DNA of 16,698 bases from CAZGMJ01 sp964649005 (GTDB lineage: Bacteria; Planctomycetota; Phycisphaerae; Sedimentisphaerales; Anaerobacaceae): the NCBI GenBank assembly GCA_964649005.1, contig CAZYMD010000117.1, positions 1 through 16,698 of the forward strand, given 5' to 3'. The stretch's first letter is position 1. Each line of letters starts with the position of its first letter. Both the position numbers and the translations under genes were made by a program. The notes below the pieces were generated by a model. The model saw nothing but the letters and a program-made list of their open reading frames with translations, was not told where the DNA came from and did not search any database. Positions 6,843 through 14,586 of this stretch are shown here, piece by piece.

Positions 6843-8405
6843 ATGAAGACAAGAATGTCTGTATTCATTTTGCAGGCTGGTCGGCTTCGCAGAGTCTTAT
6901 TGGTGTTTCTGGCCGTATTGGTGGTTCATTTCATCAGCGGTAGTTGTTTCAGTGGACCTTTCGAGCAATCTTCAAGTCAGGCTGGCAATAGGGTGGTTTC
7001 CTATCCGGCCGTTTCAACGGCTGTCAAAAGCAGTTCTTACACTGTTTCCGTGAACGGGGTCTCTGTCTTTACGGAACAATACAAGGACATCCACTACGTT
7101 CACTTCGCCTTCACTGGCATGGCTGATATTGTCGTCACTGCCGGTAGTGATATCAAATCGTACACTCTCAGCCCGGAATCTTATGGTATTCAATCGAAGG
7201 TTGAGGGCCGGAGACTGTCCTTTACGATTGCCGAGCCGGGTAAGCTGGTCGTTCGCATGAATAACGGCCAAAGGCTTTGTCTCTTTGCTGACCCGATCGA
7301 GAACGATCCATCCAAATTAGGTGACTCGAAGCTTGTCAATATAATGGCCTTCGGTCTCGACAACACGGGCGAAACCCTTGAGACCGAGAGAATACAGAAA
7401 GCTGTCGACTCTATTGAGAAGGGCGGTGTGCTTTACCTGCCGCCTGGTATCTACAGCACAGGGACGCTTCGCCTCAAAAGCAATATGACACTCTATCTTG
7501 CCGCCGGGGCGATGCTCAAGGGCGCCACTAAAGCCGAGTCTTATCCATCCGACAGCATAGGCAGGCGACTGCTCATGATCGCAGACGCCACAGATGTAAC
7601 TATCAAAGGTCGTGGCATTATCGATGGCAACGGAGCCGCAGTTCGTGCAAGCGGTGAAAAGGCTCACCTGCTTACGCTGAAAAACAGCAGTGACATCCTT
7701 ATCGAAGGTATATTCCTGAGAGAGTCTGCTTCGTGGAATACGCATATCCTCTGTTGCGACCGCGTGACGATTAGAAACATAAAGATGATTAACGACGTGG
7801 CCCTGTCGAATACCGACGGCTTCGACCCTGATTCATCAAGTGACGTCCTGATCGAGGACAGTTTCATCTACGCCGGTGACGATGCAGTGGCTGTAAAGAC
7901 ATCAAACAGGGGCAAACTGCTGAGGGACCTGGTCAACAATACCTTTCGTAACAACGTTGTCATGACGCAAAAATCCGCCCTTAAAGTCGGCACCGAAACT
8001 CGTGGCGGCCGGATGACTAAAATCAGCTTTCTGAACAATCAGGTCATTCAGTCCGACAGAGGAATGGCAATCTACTGCAACGATGGCGCCGATATCAGCG
8101 ATGTTCAATTCATTGGGAATCATTTCGAGGGAAATTACCCCGACAGCAAGAGGCGCATGATAGATTTCAAAATTACGAACAGAGACGGCGCGGGGCTGAT
8201 ACGAAACATCCTTATCAAAAATTGCAGCTTCAGCAAGCCATTTCCACGAAAATCTACGATAGAAGGTCTCGATGCCGGGCACACGATCCAGGGTGTAGTG
8301 TTTCAGAATTTTTCCATTGCTGGGAAAATGTGCCGAAACGCCAAAGAAGCCCAGCTTGAAACCGGGGCTTTCGTCGAAGATATAACATTCACAACCACGC
8401 GATAA
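6843..8405 (+). CDS. Secreted GH28-like right-handed beta-helix glycosidase
   Basis: This 520-residue protein has a basic start and hydrophobic export segment (about 15-35); SGSC near residue 35 could be a weak lipobox. Residues about 55-155 form an all-beta N-terminal domain ending in RLCLFADPIE, as in many bacterial polygalacturonase-like proteins. From about 165 to 510 come beta-helix rungs. The GH28 acid motifs are seen as NTDGFD (D325) and GDD (D346, D347). The third GH28 motif, GHG, is not present: the place reads SALKVGTE. The RIK motif is replaced by SDRGMAIY. The family cleaves pectin-type or other galacturonide and galactoside links by inversion. The pattern fits a GH28 subgroup with a different substrate, though a nearby beta-helix family is possible. 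ATG 6843 has only a weak GGTGG upstream. Confidence 0.8.
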   Translation: MKTRMSVFILQAGRLRRVLLVFLAVLVVHFISGSCFSGPFEQSSSQAGNRVVSYPAVSTAVKSSSYTVSVNGVSVFTEQYKDIHYVHFAFTGMADIVVTAGSDIKSYTLSPESYGIQSKVEGRRLSFTIAEPGKLVVRMNNGQRLCLFADPIENDPSKLGDSKLVNIMAFGLDNTGETLETERIQKAVDSIEKGGVLYLPPGIYSTGTLRLKSNMTLYLAAGAMLKGATKAESYPSDSIGRRLLMIADATDVTIKGRGIIDGNGAAVRASGEKAHLLTLKNSSDILIEGIFLRESASWNTHILCCDRVTIRNIKMINDVALSNTDGFDPDSSSDVLIEDSFIYAGDDAVAVKTSNRGKLLRDLVNNTFRNNVVMTQKSALKVGTETRGGRMTKISFLNNQVIQSDRGMAIYCNDGADISDVQFIGNHFEGNYPDSKRRMIDFKITNRDGAGLIRNILIKNCSFSKPFPRKSTIEGLDAGHTIQGVVFQNFSIAGKMCRNAKEAQLETGAFVEDITFTTTR

Positions 8406-8495
8406 TTCACTCTGCGCGGCGGTAGAATCATCGTCTATTTATGCCAACCGAAACGTTGCCTTCGGCCTCCTCGCGGTAGTCACTGCACGCAAGAT

Positions 8496-9794
8496 TCAGC
8501 GAGTCTTCTTGACGCAATATAGAAATCGATTGGATCGGATAAACATGCGTTTGTTACTGATTGCCGGCGATGCGTTAAAGTCGCTGTCATCGGATGGCAG
8601 CTCGTTGTGAGCGATAATCTCAAACTCCGGCTTAGCCGCCAGCACGAACACGCCGTTCTTTCGAGTCACGACGTATATCCTTCCCTCGGCCGCCACAGCG
8701 GATGCGTATATTGCGAATCGGCCTGTTACGGGCACCTTCTCACTGTACCGAAGCTTGCCTGTAGCTGTTTCCATGCAGCAGGCCCTGGCGTAGCTGTCCA
8801 CCCAATACATCAGACCGCCCAAAACCACAGGCGAAGGAGGGCTGGTGACATCCTTTGCGGTCCATACAATGTGCGTTTTCGTGACATCACCTTCGCCGCC
8901 CGTACGCAGGGCCAGAGAACCGGAACTGCTTGGGCCGCCTCCGTGTATGTAGGCCACACCGTCGACAATCACGGGGGTGGGTATTATAGTGTCGTTGATA
9001 TCTATGTGTGCAACCCAGAGTTGTTGGCTCGTTTCAGGGTCAAGGCCCCATACCTGAGCCGGCAGCACAACGACCAGCTCGGCGCGACCGTCTTTTCGAT
9101 CCGTCAGTACAGGCGTGCTGAACGTTAGCTCTGTTTCGGAAAGGTCCTTCTTCCATATTTCTTTACCGGTCTTCTTGTCCAGAGCGTAGAGCGTTTTGCT
9201 TTCGTCCCATGCGTTCACGATGACCATGTTTTTGTAGAGAACCGGGCTGGACGCAGAACCCCAGCGTTTTTGGTCCGATCCGGCGCCCACGCTGGTTTGC
9301 CAGAGTTGATTTCCCTTCAGGTCGAATGCGAGCACACCGCTCTTGCCAAAGAAAACATAGATACGCTCTCCGTCAGTGGCCGGGGTCTGGCTTGCGTAGC
9401 CATGCTCGCGAAACATACCTTTGTATGTATCTTCAGGCTGCGACGCAGGGACTGTCTTATCCCAGATCACCTCTCCATCTGTGGCGTTGATGCACAAAAG
9501 ATGTCGCTTGAGGTTGTTGATATCGCCTGGCTTGTTCTTATCCAGCCCGTAGCCTGAATAGCATGTCACGAATACCTGATCGCCCAGAACAATCGGGCTC
9601 GATGATCCTGGACCGGGAAGTTGAGTTTTCCATGCGAGGTTTTCTGTTTCGCTCCACTTCACAGCGAGGCTCGTCTCATCACTGACTCCTCGCGTGCCCG
9701 GACCGCGAAAGCCTGTCCAATCCGAAGCCCAAGCGAATCCGGCCAACACTACCGCCAGAACCACAGTCCACACCATCTTGCGTCGCATCATCAT
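8496..9794 (-). CDS. Secreted PQQ-type beta-propeller protein
   Basis: This protein has 432 residues. Three ATGs in a row (9794, 9791, 9788) follow GGAGG; spacing favours the second or third, so the start is uncertain by two codons. A signal peptide ends near FAWAS, and the mature protein opens with DWTGFRGPGTRG, typical of planctomycete PQQ-like proteins. Repeated blades carry the tryptophan-docking style motif, seen as NLAWKTQL, EVIWDKTV, NQLWQTSV and EIWKKDL, each followed by a strand with SSP, (V)L or TPV. The fold matches the BamB/YfgL-type and PQQ-dehydrogenase propellers, but no dehydrogenase calcium or cofactor motif was recognised. It is therefore probably a scaffold or binding protein outside the cytoplasm, not an enzyme. 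It is divergent from the oxidoreductase at 10216 and may share its control region. Confidence 0.85.
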   Translation of the reverse strand: MMMRRKMVWTVVLAVVLAGFAWASDWTGFRGPGTRGVSDETSLAVKWSETENLAWKTQLPGPGSSSPIVLGDQVFVTCYSGYGLDKNKPGDINNLKRHLLCINATDGEVIWDKTVPASQPEDTYKGMFREHGYASQTPATDGERIYVFFGKSGVLAFDLKGNQLWQTSVGAGSDQKRWGSASSPVLYKNMVIVNAWDESKTLYALDKKTGKEIWKKDLSETELTFSTPVLTDRKDGRAELVVVLPAQVWGLDPETSQQLWVAHIDINDTIIPTPVIVDGVAYIHGGGPSSSGSLALRTGGEGDVTKTHIVWTAKDVTSPPSPVVLGGLMYWVDSYARACCMETATGKLRYSEKVPVTGRFAIYASAVAAEGRIYVVTRKNGVFVLAAKPEFEIIAHNELPSDDSDFNASPAISNKRMFIRSNRFLYCVKKTR

Positions 9795-9964
9795 ATGACC
9801 TCCGTTACCAGATTATCAGCCGACTATCGATTTGACGCCCGCACTCAATATTCCGGCACAATGCCTTGATTGCGTTGCGGAATCACGGTTGCCAATTCAT
9901 ACCGCAGGTATTATGCCAGTGGTTTCTGCCACTTTCAAGAAGTATGCCCGACGGATGTAAAGTT

Positions 9965-9986
9965 CTGTTTAAGACGTCTTAAACAG
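9965..9986. promoter_or_regulatory. Perfect 22-base palindrome, probable operator
   Basis: CTGTTTAAGACGTCTTAAACAG reads the same on both strands, with a central CG. It lies 171 bases upstream of the propeller gene start and 230 bases before the oxidoreductase start. A perfect even-length palindrome with a CG centre is typical of a dimeric repressor site, for example of LacI or GntR type, but the protein is not encoded in this window. Confidence 0.6.
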
Positions 9987-10081
9987 CCATATCCGGCAAA
10001 GCAACAGGCTCGATAATGCCTAATCCGGTTCCAATCTGGCCCTTCGTAATCCGGTTTCACTACTCACATATTTTTCTGATG

Positions 10082-10113
10082 CTGCACAAAATGACGAATA
10101 TTCTGCACGAAAT
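10082..10113. promoter_or_regulatory. Direct repeat with 21-base period, possible activator site
   Basis: CTGCACAAAAT (10082-10092) and CTGCACGAAAT (10103-10113) differ by one base and start 21 bases apart, two turns of the helix. AraC-family activators bind direct repeats of this kind. The repeat is about 100-130 bases before the oxidoreductase start, a plausible activator position. No such regulator gene is in the window. Confidence 0.4.
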
Positions 10114-10215
10114 AAGGTTACAACCAGTACCGTTCTACGTTACTCTATTCTATGTGCAATGCTGGCACATCGCATTGAAATATCCTGTATCCAAAAGGCA
10201 ATGGAGACATATATT

Positions 10216-11556
10216 ATGAAACCGATCAAACGCCGCGATTTTCTCAAGAGCACTTTGGCCGCCACCGCTATCGGCATAACGCCGTTCAATATCCTCAAAG
10301 CCGGTGCTTCGCCCAACAGCAAGCTCAACATCGCCTGCATCGGTGTCGGCAGCCAGGGCTCTGGCAATTCAGAATACTTGGCGCGAAAGGACAATGTAAT
10401 CGCGCTGTGTGACGTGGATGAGGCCTGGCACAAGTCGAAGATCAAGAACTGCGCGAACCTGCAGGGGATTAAACTCTGGACCGACTACAGGGTGATGTTC
10501 GACAAGATAGGTAAAGACATAGACGCTGTACTCATCGCCACGCCCGAACACAACCACTATACGATTGCTACTGCTGCTATCAGAAGGGGCAAACATGTCT
10601 ATTGTCAAAAGCCCCTTTGTCACACGGTCAACGAAGTAAGGCTTTTAGCCGAGGAAGCTGCCAAGCACAAGAACGTTGTCACGCAGATGGGCAACCAGGG
10701 TCACTCAGGTAGCAGCTCCGCCATGCTGCGAGACTGGGGCGTGGCTCGCACGATAGGTCCGATTCGTGAAGTGATTGCGTATTCGAAAAAGAACTACTGG
10801 ATCGACAAGCCTCTCGTGCAGGGCAGCGTTGTGCCCAAGACACTGGACTGGAACCTGTATCTCAACAGGGCTGAGATGATTCCCTTCAGCACCAGTTACA
10901 TGAATCGCGAATGGATACGCTACAGTCACTTCAGCGGCGCCGTCGGTGACATGGCTGCGCACATATTCGACCCTGCGTATTATGCGCTCGATCTTCGGAT
11001 TCCACTGAGCGTGCGAGCGGATGTCAACACGCCTGCTTATCCGGGCTCGCTGCCGAGATCGGGAGTAATTACCTGGGCATTTGGTCCGCGAGGCGATATG
11101 CCTCCCGTAACGCTGAAATACTACCTCGGACAGGACATCGAGTTTCCGTGGCCCAAGCACCTCGAAACGAATCGTGCGCCAATTACCAGCGGCTCGGTTA
11201 TGGTCGGTGAAAATGCCTCGATCATGGCGGGCAGTCATAGTCAAGGCGCGCGGATCATTCCTGAGAGCGTTATGAAAGAGACACCAAGGCCTCCACAGGC
11301 GGCGTTCCGCTGCAAGGGCAGGACGCACTTCGACAACTGGACTCTGGCGTGCAAGGGCGAAGATAAAGCGATGTCATCCTTCGACTATGCGGGGCCTTTA
11401 TCGGAGATTATCGTTCTCGGCGATATTGCCCTGGTGAATCCCGGCAGGACGCTGCTTTGGGATGCAAAGAACATGAAAATCACCAACGACGAAGAGGCCG
11501 ACAAGAGCCTGTTCATGCGGCGAATCGCTCCGCGTGACGACATGAACTGGTGCTAA
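10216..11556 (+). CDS. Tat-exported GFO/IDH/MocA-family oxidoreductase
   Basis: This 446-residue protein starts at ATG 10216, preceded by GGAGA eight bases upstream. An earlier in-frame ATG would place the twin-arginine signal too far in. The signal KRRDFLK (5-11) followed by a hydrophobic stretch marks export through the Tat system in folded, cofactor-loaded form. The NAD(P)-binding Rossmann motif is GVGSQG (43-48), with the ribose-binding acid in ALCDVDE (D66 or D68). TPEHNH (109-114) and CQKPL (130-134, where many relatives have EKP) are the family's conserved segments. GDMAAHIFDPAYYAL holds the later histidine and aspartate of the catalytic region. The family acts on sugars, inositols and related compounds; the substrate here is not evident. 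Planctomycetes have many such Tat-exported copies. It is divergent from the propeller protein and ends at a strong terminator. Confidence 0.9.
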   Translation: MKPIKRRDFLKSTLAATAIGITPFNILKAGASPNSKLNIACIGVGSQGSGNSEYLARKDNVIALCDVDEAWHKSKIKNCANLQGIKLWTDYRVMFDKIGKDIDAVLIATPEHNHYTIATAAIRRGKHVYCQKPLCHTVNEVRLLAEEAAKHKNVVTQMGNQGHSGSSSAMLRDWGVARTIGPIREVIAYSKKNYWIDKPLVQGSVVPKTLDWNLYLNRAEMIPFSTSYMNREWIRYSHFSGAVGDMAAHIFDPAYYALDLRIPLSVRADVNTPAYPGSLPRSGVITWAFGPRGDMPPVTLKYYLGQDIEFPWPKHLETNRAPITSGSVMVGENASIMAGSHSQGARIIPESVMKETPRPPQAAFRCKGRTHFDNWTLACKGEDKAMSSFDYAGPLSEIIVLGDIALVNPGRTLLWDAKNMKITNDEEADKSLFMRRIAPRDDMNWC

Positions 11557-11564
11557 GCGAATTC

Positions 11565-11609
11565 ACAGGAGAAGAGATTGTATCATGCGGTCTCTTCTCC
11601 TGTTTTTTT
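11565..11609 (+). terminator. Rho-independent terminator of the oxidoreductase gene
   Basis: ACAGGAGAAGAGA (11565-11577) pairs perfectly with TCTCTTCTCCTGT (11591-11603) over 13 bases around a 13-base loop and is followed by a T-run. It begins eight bases after the stop codon. Confidence 0.9.
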
Positions 11610-11702
11610 ATTGCATTCTTTTACTCATCCCCGAGCGAAGCAGCTTGCCTGGCTTCGATTCCGGTTTAGCTTTAGAGGCTTCGCACAGGTATCAGAGACA
11701 CA

Positions 11703-11742
11703 ACAACAGGACCGATCCCCTCGGCAGGATCGGTCCTGTTGT
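11703..11742 (-). terminator. 16-base stem-loop after the sigma operon
   Basis: ACAACAGGACCGATCC (11703-11718) and GGATCGGTCCTGTTGT (11727-11742) form a perfect 16-base stem with an eight-base loop, 26 bases beyond the stop of the minus-strand gene ending at 11769. The minus-strand sequence after it (TGTGTCTCTG) is only weakly T-rich. It may be an intrinsic terminator of lower strength, an RNA-stabilising 3' hairpin, or a stop to both converging transcripts. Confidence 0.6.
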
Positions 11743-11768
11743 CGAACTCTGGTTATCTGAGATATGTA

Positions 11769-13028
11769 CTACTGTGCTTCCAGTTCCGCCAGTCGTGACG
11801 GACTGACATCCTCGATCCGCAGGTCGCCGAAGATCACCCGGTAAATACCGTCGTCCAGCTTCCAGCGCAGCAGCACCTTATCGGCGTCGGCGGCTGTGAC
11901 AGTCTGGCCGTAGTACATCGGCTCTTTGCCCTCCGCCTTGAGTCGAGCAGCATACTGGGCGCCATACTTGAGGTTTACTATCTGAAGGTCATCCAACCGG
12001 AAGGATGGATCGCTCGATAGCGTCTTCATGAGACCGCCAAGCTCACCGAGGATGTCGCCAATCGTGAGTTTGGCCGGATACTTGCCGCCGGTGAGTCCTG
12101 CCCAATACCGCAGCCCATCGACAGTTTGTTCGCCGCTCTCCAATCGCCCGAGCTTGACTGTGTACATAAGTGTAAAACCATCTGGAATAACCGACGTAAA
12201 TATCTCGCGGTCAACCTGGGCTTCCCACTGGAAATCACTGACTACGATGGTCACTTGTTCGCCGTCGGTATCGTCGGTGATCTCAAGCGTCACTTCAACG
12301 GGCCAGCCTGTGGCCACATCAACCCACAAACGCCCCACGACCTGGCCCAGGAATTTCCTGTCTTCCCTGATAAGTCCTGCTCCACCCGGGAAACCCGCTG
12401 TCGGCGAGATGTCGCTGGACTCAACGCCCTCGACCACAACACCGTCAATCTCGCTGCGCCCCAGTTTCTTGTAGTTGCCTTTGAGGAACTCTTCCACCAT
12501 GACTTTGGGATCGCCGTTCTGCCGGCGGATTTTTTCGGTAAGCTCGACCTCCAGATACTTCTTGTTACTCGGAAAAACCGTAATGTGAGCGTTTTCACCT
12601 GTCAGCATATATTGCCGACTTATCAGTTCATCGCCCATGTATGCGTCCATCCGGGTGCCATACTCGTCAGACTGAATCGCCTCTATTCGATGCTCAAACG
12701 ACTGACCATGCTTTGATCCCGTGATTTCAGCCTTGTAGACTACCGCCCGGACTGCTGCAACACGCTCAAGGACCTCGGCCCAGCTCACGCCGCCCGTTCC
12801 CTTGAAGACCTTAAAACCCACAAACACACCAATCGCAATCATCGCTGCCGCGGCAATCTTAGCTATATTCCTGTTCATAATGATCTTCCTTTTAGAATTT
12901 TTCCGAAGCCGAGCCGCATTGAAGTTGAGAAGAAGCTTCTTTTCGAGCAGATCTTGATGTCCGCGATCGGGTGCATCGTCAAAAGTAAGATCCTCTAATA
13001 TGTGCTCTATGTTCTTGTTATCATCCAT
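11769..13028 (-). CDS. Membrane-anchored LolA/RseB-like protein paired with the ECF sigma factor
   Basis: This protein has 419 residues. ATG 13028 follows GAGG by seven bases. The N-terminal part (1-50) is cytoplasmic in style, with a DRGHQDLLEKKLLLNF segment and a basic patch (RLRKNSKRK). One membrane segment lies at about 55-72, followed by the outside domain opening WAEVLERV. The outer region (80-290) alternates strands such as VYKAEITGSKHGQSFEHR and RLWVDVATGWPVEVTLE, as in LolA/LolB/RseB-like folds that bind lipid or unfolded-envelope signals. It directly follows the sigma gene by 18 bases, so one transcript is likely. This two-gene order is recurrent in planctomycetes, and the protein is probably the sigma factor's membrane regulator. 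No zinc-binding anti-sigma motif (HxxxCxxC) is present, so the regulatory role is inference. Confidence 0.75.
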   Translation of the reverse strand: MDDNKNIEHILEDLTFDDAPDRGHQDLLEKKLLLNFNAARLRKNSKRKIIMNRNIAKIAAAAMIAIGVFVGFKVFKGTGGVSWAEVLERVAAVRAVVYKAEITGSKHGQSFEHRIEAIQSDEYGTRMDAYMGDELISRQYMLTGENAHITVFPSNKKYLEVELTEKIRRQNGDPKVMVEEFLKGNYKKLGRSEIDGVVVEGVESSDISPTAGFPGGAGLIREDRKFLGQVVGRLWVDVATGWPVEVTLEITDDTDGEQVTIVVSDFQWEAQVDREIFTSVIPDGFTLMYTVKLGRLESGEQTVDGLRYWAGLTGGKYPAKLTIGDILGELGGLMKTLSSDPSFRLDDLQIVNLKYGAQYAARLKAEGKEPMYYGQTVTAADADKVLLRWKLDDGIYRVIFGDLRIEDVSPSRLAELEAQ

Positions 13029-13046
13029 CTTCCAACCTCACGGTTT

Positions 13047-13649
13047 TCAACCAGCAACAGCTTTCAACTTCTTTCGCAGCTTATTGAGTGCACGTGAAAG
13101 CTGGCTGCGGATCGTAGCTGGGTTTTGTCCCAGAACTTCGGCAATTTCGGTTAACTTCAGTTTTTCAAAGAAATGTAACGTGATGACAGTCTGGTAGTTC
13201 GGCTTGAGGCACAAAATAGCATGCTTTACTAAGAGTTCGTACTGCTCACTTTCGTGATCCGGCCTGGTGACGAGTCCGCGATCAGTGCCGTGATTCCGGG
13301 CGACAATCCTGATAGCCTCCGCCCGTTTCTTCGATGTCCTTAAATGATCGTTCACAGCGTTGGTCGCGATACGATACAGCCAGTTGAGAAAATCATTGGA
13401 ATCGCCCTCAAAAGAATCTATTGTTCTCATAACCTTGAAGAAAACTGTAGAAGTTACATCTTCTGCGGCGTGTCGATTGAACAACCTTCGCCAGCAATAG
13501 CGAAATATTCTCTCGTAGTGCATCCGGTACAGCCGGGCAAAGGCCGCACGGTCGCTGCACGCCTGGCGTATCAGGATATCCTGTTCTGCCTCGTTGTCTG
13601 CCAAATCAACGCGTCTCATTACCAGATTCTTAGTAACCTCGGCTGTCAT
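13047..13649 (-). CDS. ECF-type RNA polymerase sigma factor
   Basis: This 200-residue protein has the two-domain ECF layout with no region 3. Region 2 covers about 33-105 and includes AFARLYRMHYERIFRYCWRR, the core-binding AAEDVTSTVFFKV segment, and FLNWLYRIATNAVNDHLR, which corresponds to -10 recognition. Region 4 covers about 140-195 and includes the helix-turn-helix LKLTEIAEVLGQNPATIRSQLSRALNKLR, which reads the -35 element. The linker is longer and basic (AEAIRIVARNH). ATG 13649 has no strong ribosome binding site; an ATG at 13619 is an alternative that would still keep both domains. It heads an operon with the membrane protein 18 bases downstream, which likely controls it. The target promoters and the inducing signal are unknown. 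Confidence 0.9.
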   Translation of the reverse strand: MTAEVTKNLVMRRVDLADNEAEQDILIRQACSDRAAFARLYRMHYERIFRYCWRRLFNRHAAEDVTSTVFFKVMRTIDSFEGDSNDFLNWLYRIATNAVNDHLRTSKKRAEAIRIVARNHGTDRGLVTRPDHESEQYELLVKHAILCLKPNYQTVITLHFFEKLKLTEIAEVLGQNPATIRSQLSRALNKLRKKLKAVAG

Positions 13650-14002
13650 CGTTACTATAAACGCTGAAATGCTAAAAACGTTGCATTAAATCAGAAAAAA
13701 CAGGTACAGGGACATGCAGCTTGATGTGTGTCTTAGAGCTTTGCTTTCTTGCTGTACTCATTCAGCAAATCGACTGATTCCTGAGGTACAGAACACCTAT
13801 GTGGCTGTTATTAGAGAAAGTCATGTCAGCCGGAAAGAATAGCGCATGGACAATACCTGCGAAATGTGAGTTGGTGTTAAGCTGGCCCACAAGGGAAGAG
13901 CCCGCCTGAGATGGACTCTTCTCTTACTTCTATTGTCTCAATTTGATATTCAGCACCGGTTTCCGATCAGGGAACCATGGCGGCTTCGGGTCGGTTTAGG
14001 CA
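13650..14002. other. 353-base gap upstream of the sigma gene
   Basis: No supported gene lies here. It should hold the sigma operon promoter, but no convincing box pair could be named. A minus-strand hairpin of nine pairs with one G-U (13895-13903 with 13913-13921, loop nine bases) lies about 80 bases after the stop of the gene at 14003. It has no T-run and is only a weak terminator candidate. Confidence 0.4.
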
Positions 14003-14332
14003 TCATTTTGCCCTGGCGATGTAATCACTTATGAACTTCACGAATTCCGGGAAGAAGGATTTGAAGGTGGGATACTTATCCCGGTTGCTATCGTAGATCT
14101 TTAGAAAATTGCCTGTATCTTCAATCCGCCCTGGCTTTTCAGGATTTTCGACAGAGCTGCTTCCGGCTGCAAATGCTGCTGATGTCAAACCGATACCGCA
14201 TTCCGAGATAAGCAGAACGGTTATGACCACCCCGACGCACCATGAGACTTTATTGGCATTTACTGTGCGTTGTTGATTCACTATTGTGTCCACTTTCGGT
14301 TTTGCTTTGTGATTCTGCAACATACCGAGCAT
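14003..14332 (-). CDS. Small exported or membrane-anchored protein, unknown
   Basis: The chosen start is ATG 14332, 109 residues, because AAGGGA lies about seven bases upstream. An in-frame ATG at 14347 has no ribosome binding site. A basic N-terminal arm of about 30 residues (with KAKPK) leads to one hydrophobic segment (about 31-53) ending in SAAFAAG, which fits a long signal peptide or an anchor. The rest is short: a Ser/Glu/Pro linker, then an amphipathic region containing IYDSNRDKYPTFKSFFPEFVKFISDYIARAK-type residues, with several aromatic positions. No family was recognised. The 50-residue mature part is small, so it may be a binding or partner subunit. It is divergent from the peroxiredoxin fusion gene across a 254-base gap. 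Confidence 0.55.
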   Translation of the reverse strand: MLGMLQNHKAKPKVDTIVNQQRTVNANKVSWCVGVVITVLLISECGIGLTSAAFAAGSSSVENPEKPGRIEDTGNFLKIYDSNRDKYPTFKSFFPEFVKFISDYIARAK

Positions 14333-14394
14333 TTGTGTTCCCTTCATTAGATAAAGTCGTGTTTGCCCAAAGAGTCTTTCAACATTTTGGAGAG

Positions 14395-14449
14395 GTTCCC
14401 AGGGGAACGGTGTCAGGTGCGGCCCTCGGCCGGATGGTTTTTCCCCTGG
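14395..14449. repeat. Nested inverted repeats (REP-like or leader RNA element)
   Basis: CCAGGGGAA (14399-14407) pairs perfectly with TTCCCCTGG (14441-14449). Inside lies a second stem, CGGCC (14420-14424) with GGCCG (14428-14432), around a three-base loop. GTTCCC (14395-14400) and GGGAAC (14403-14408) form an alternative dyad that would compete for the same bases. It sits between divergent genes at 14332 and 14587. The look is that of REP-type palindromes, but an RNA leader structure of the minus-strand gene is equally possible. Confidence 0.45.
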
Positions 14450-14586
14450 CGAGACACAGCTTCTCTCACTCGGTTCTTCCCAATATATGCGGAATAGAAT
14501 AGACTAAAAACAGTCCGTCGAATGTGTGGATAGTCTGACTGGATTTTATAGGGAACCTGTTCTCATTTGATAGAATGGAGGCGACT

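Larger units (their letters stand above)
9795..10215. other. Divergent control region between propeller and oxidoreductase genes
   Basis: This 421-base gap between two divergent genes has no convincing gene. It contains a perfect 22-base palindrome at 9965-9986 and a direct repeat with 21-base period at 10082-10113. Promoter boxes are not clear enough to name. The size and content suggest a regulated divergent promoter region. Confidence 0.55.

Noticed and set aside
10016..10219. A 67-codon plus-strand frame in the divergent control region
   Set aside because: It overlaps the oxidoreductase start in another frame, has no ribosome binding site, and covers the direct repeat; composition does not look coding.
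13757..13796. CTGTAC and GTACAG separated by about 26 bases, seen as a possible operator
   Set aside because: Six-base half sites with a long spacer and no internal symmetry are expected by chance in a 353-base gap.
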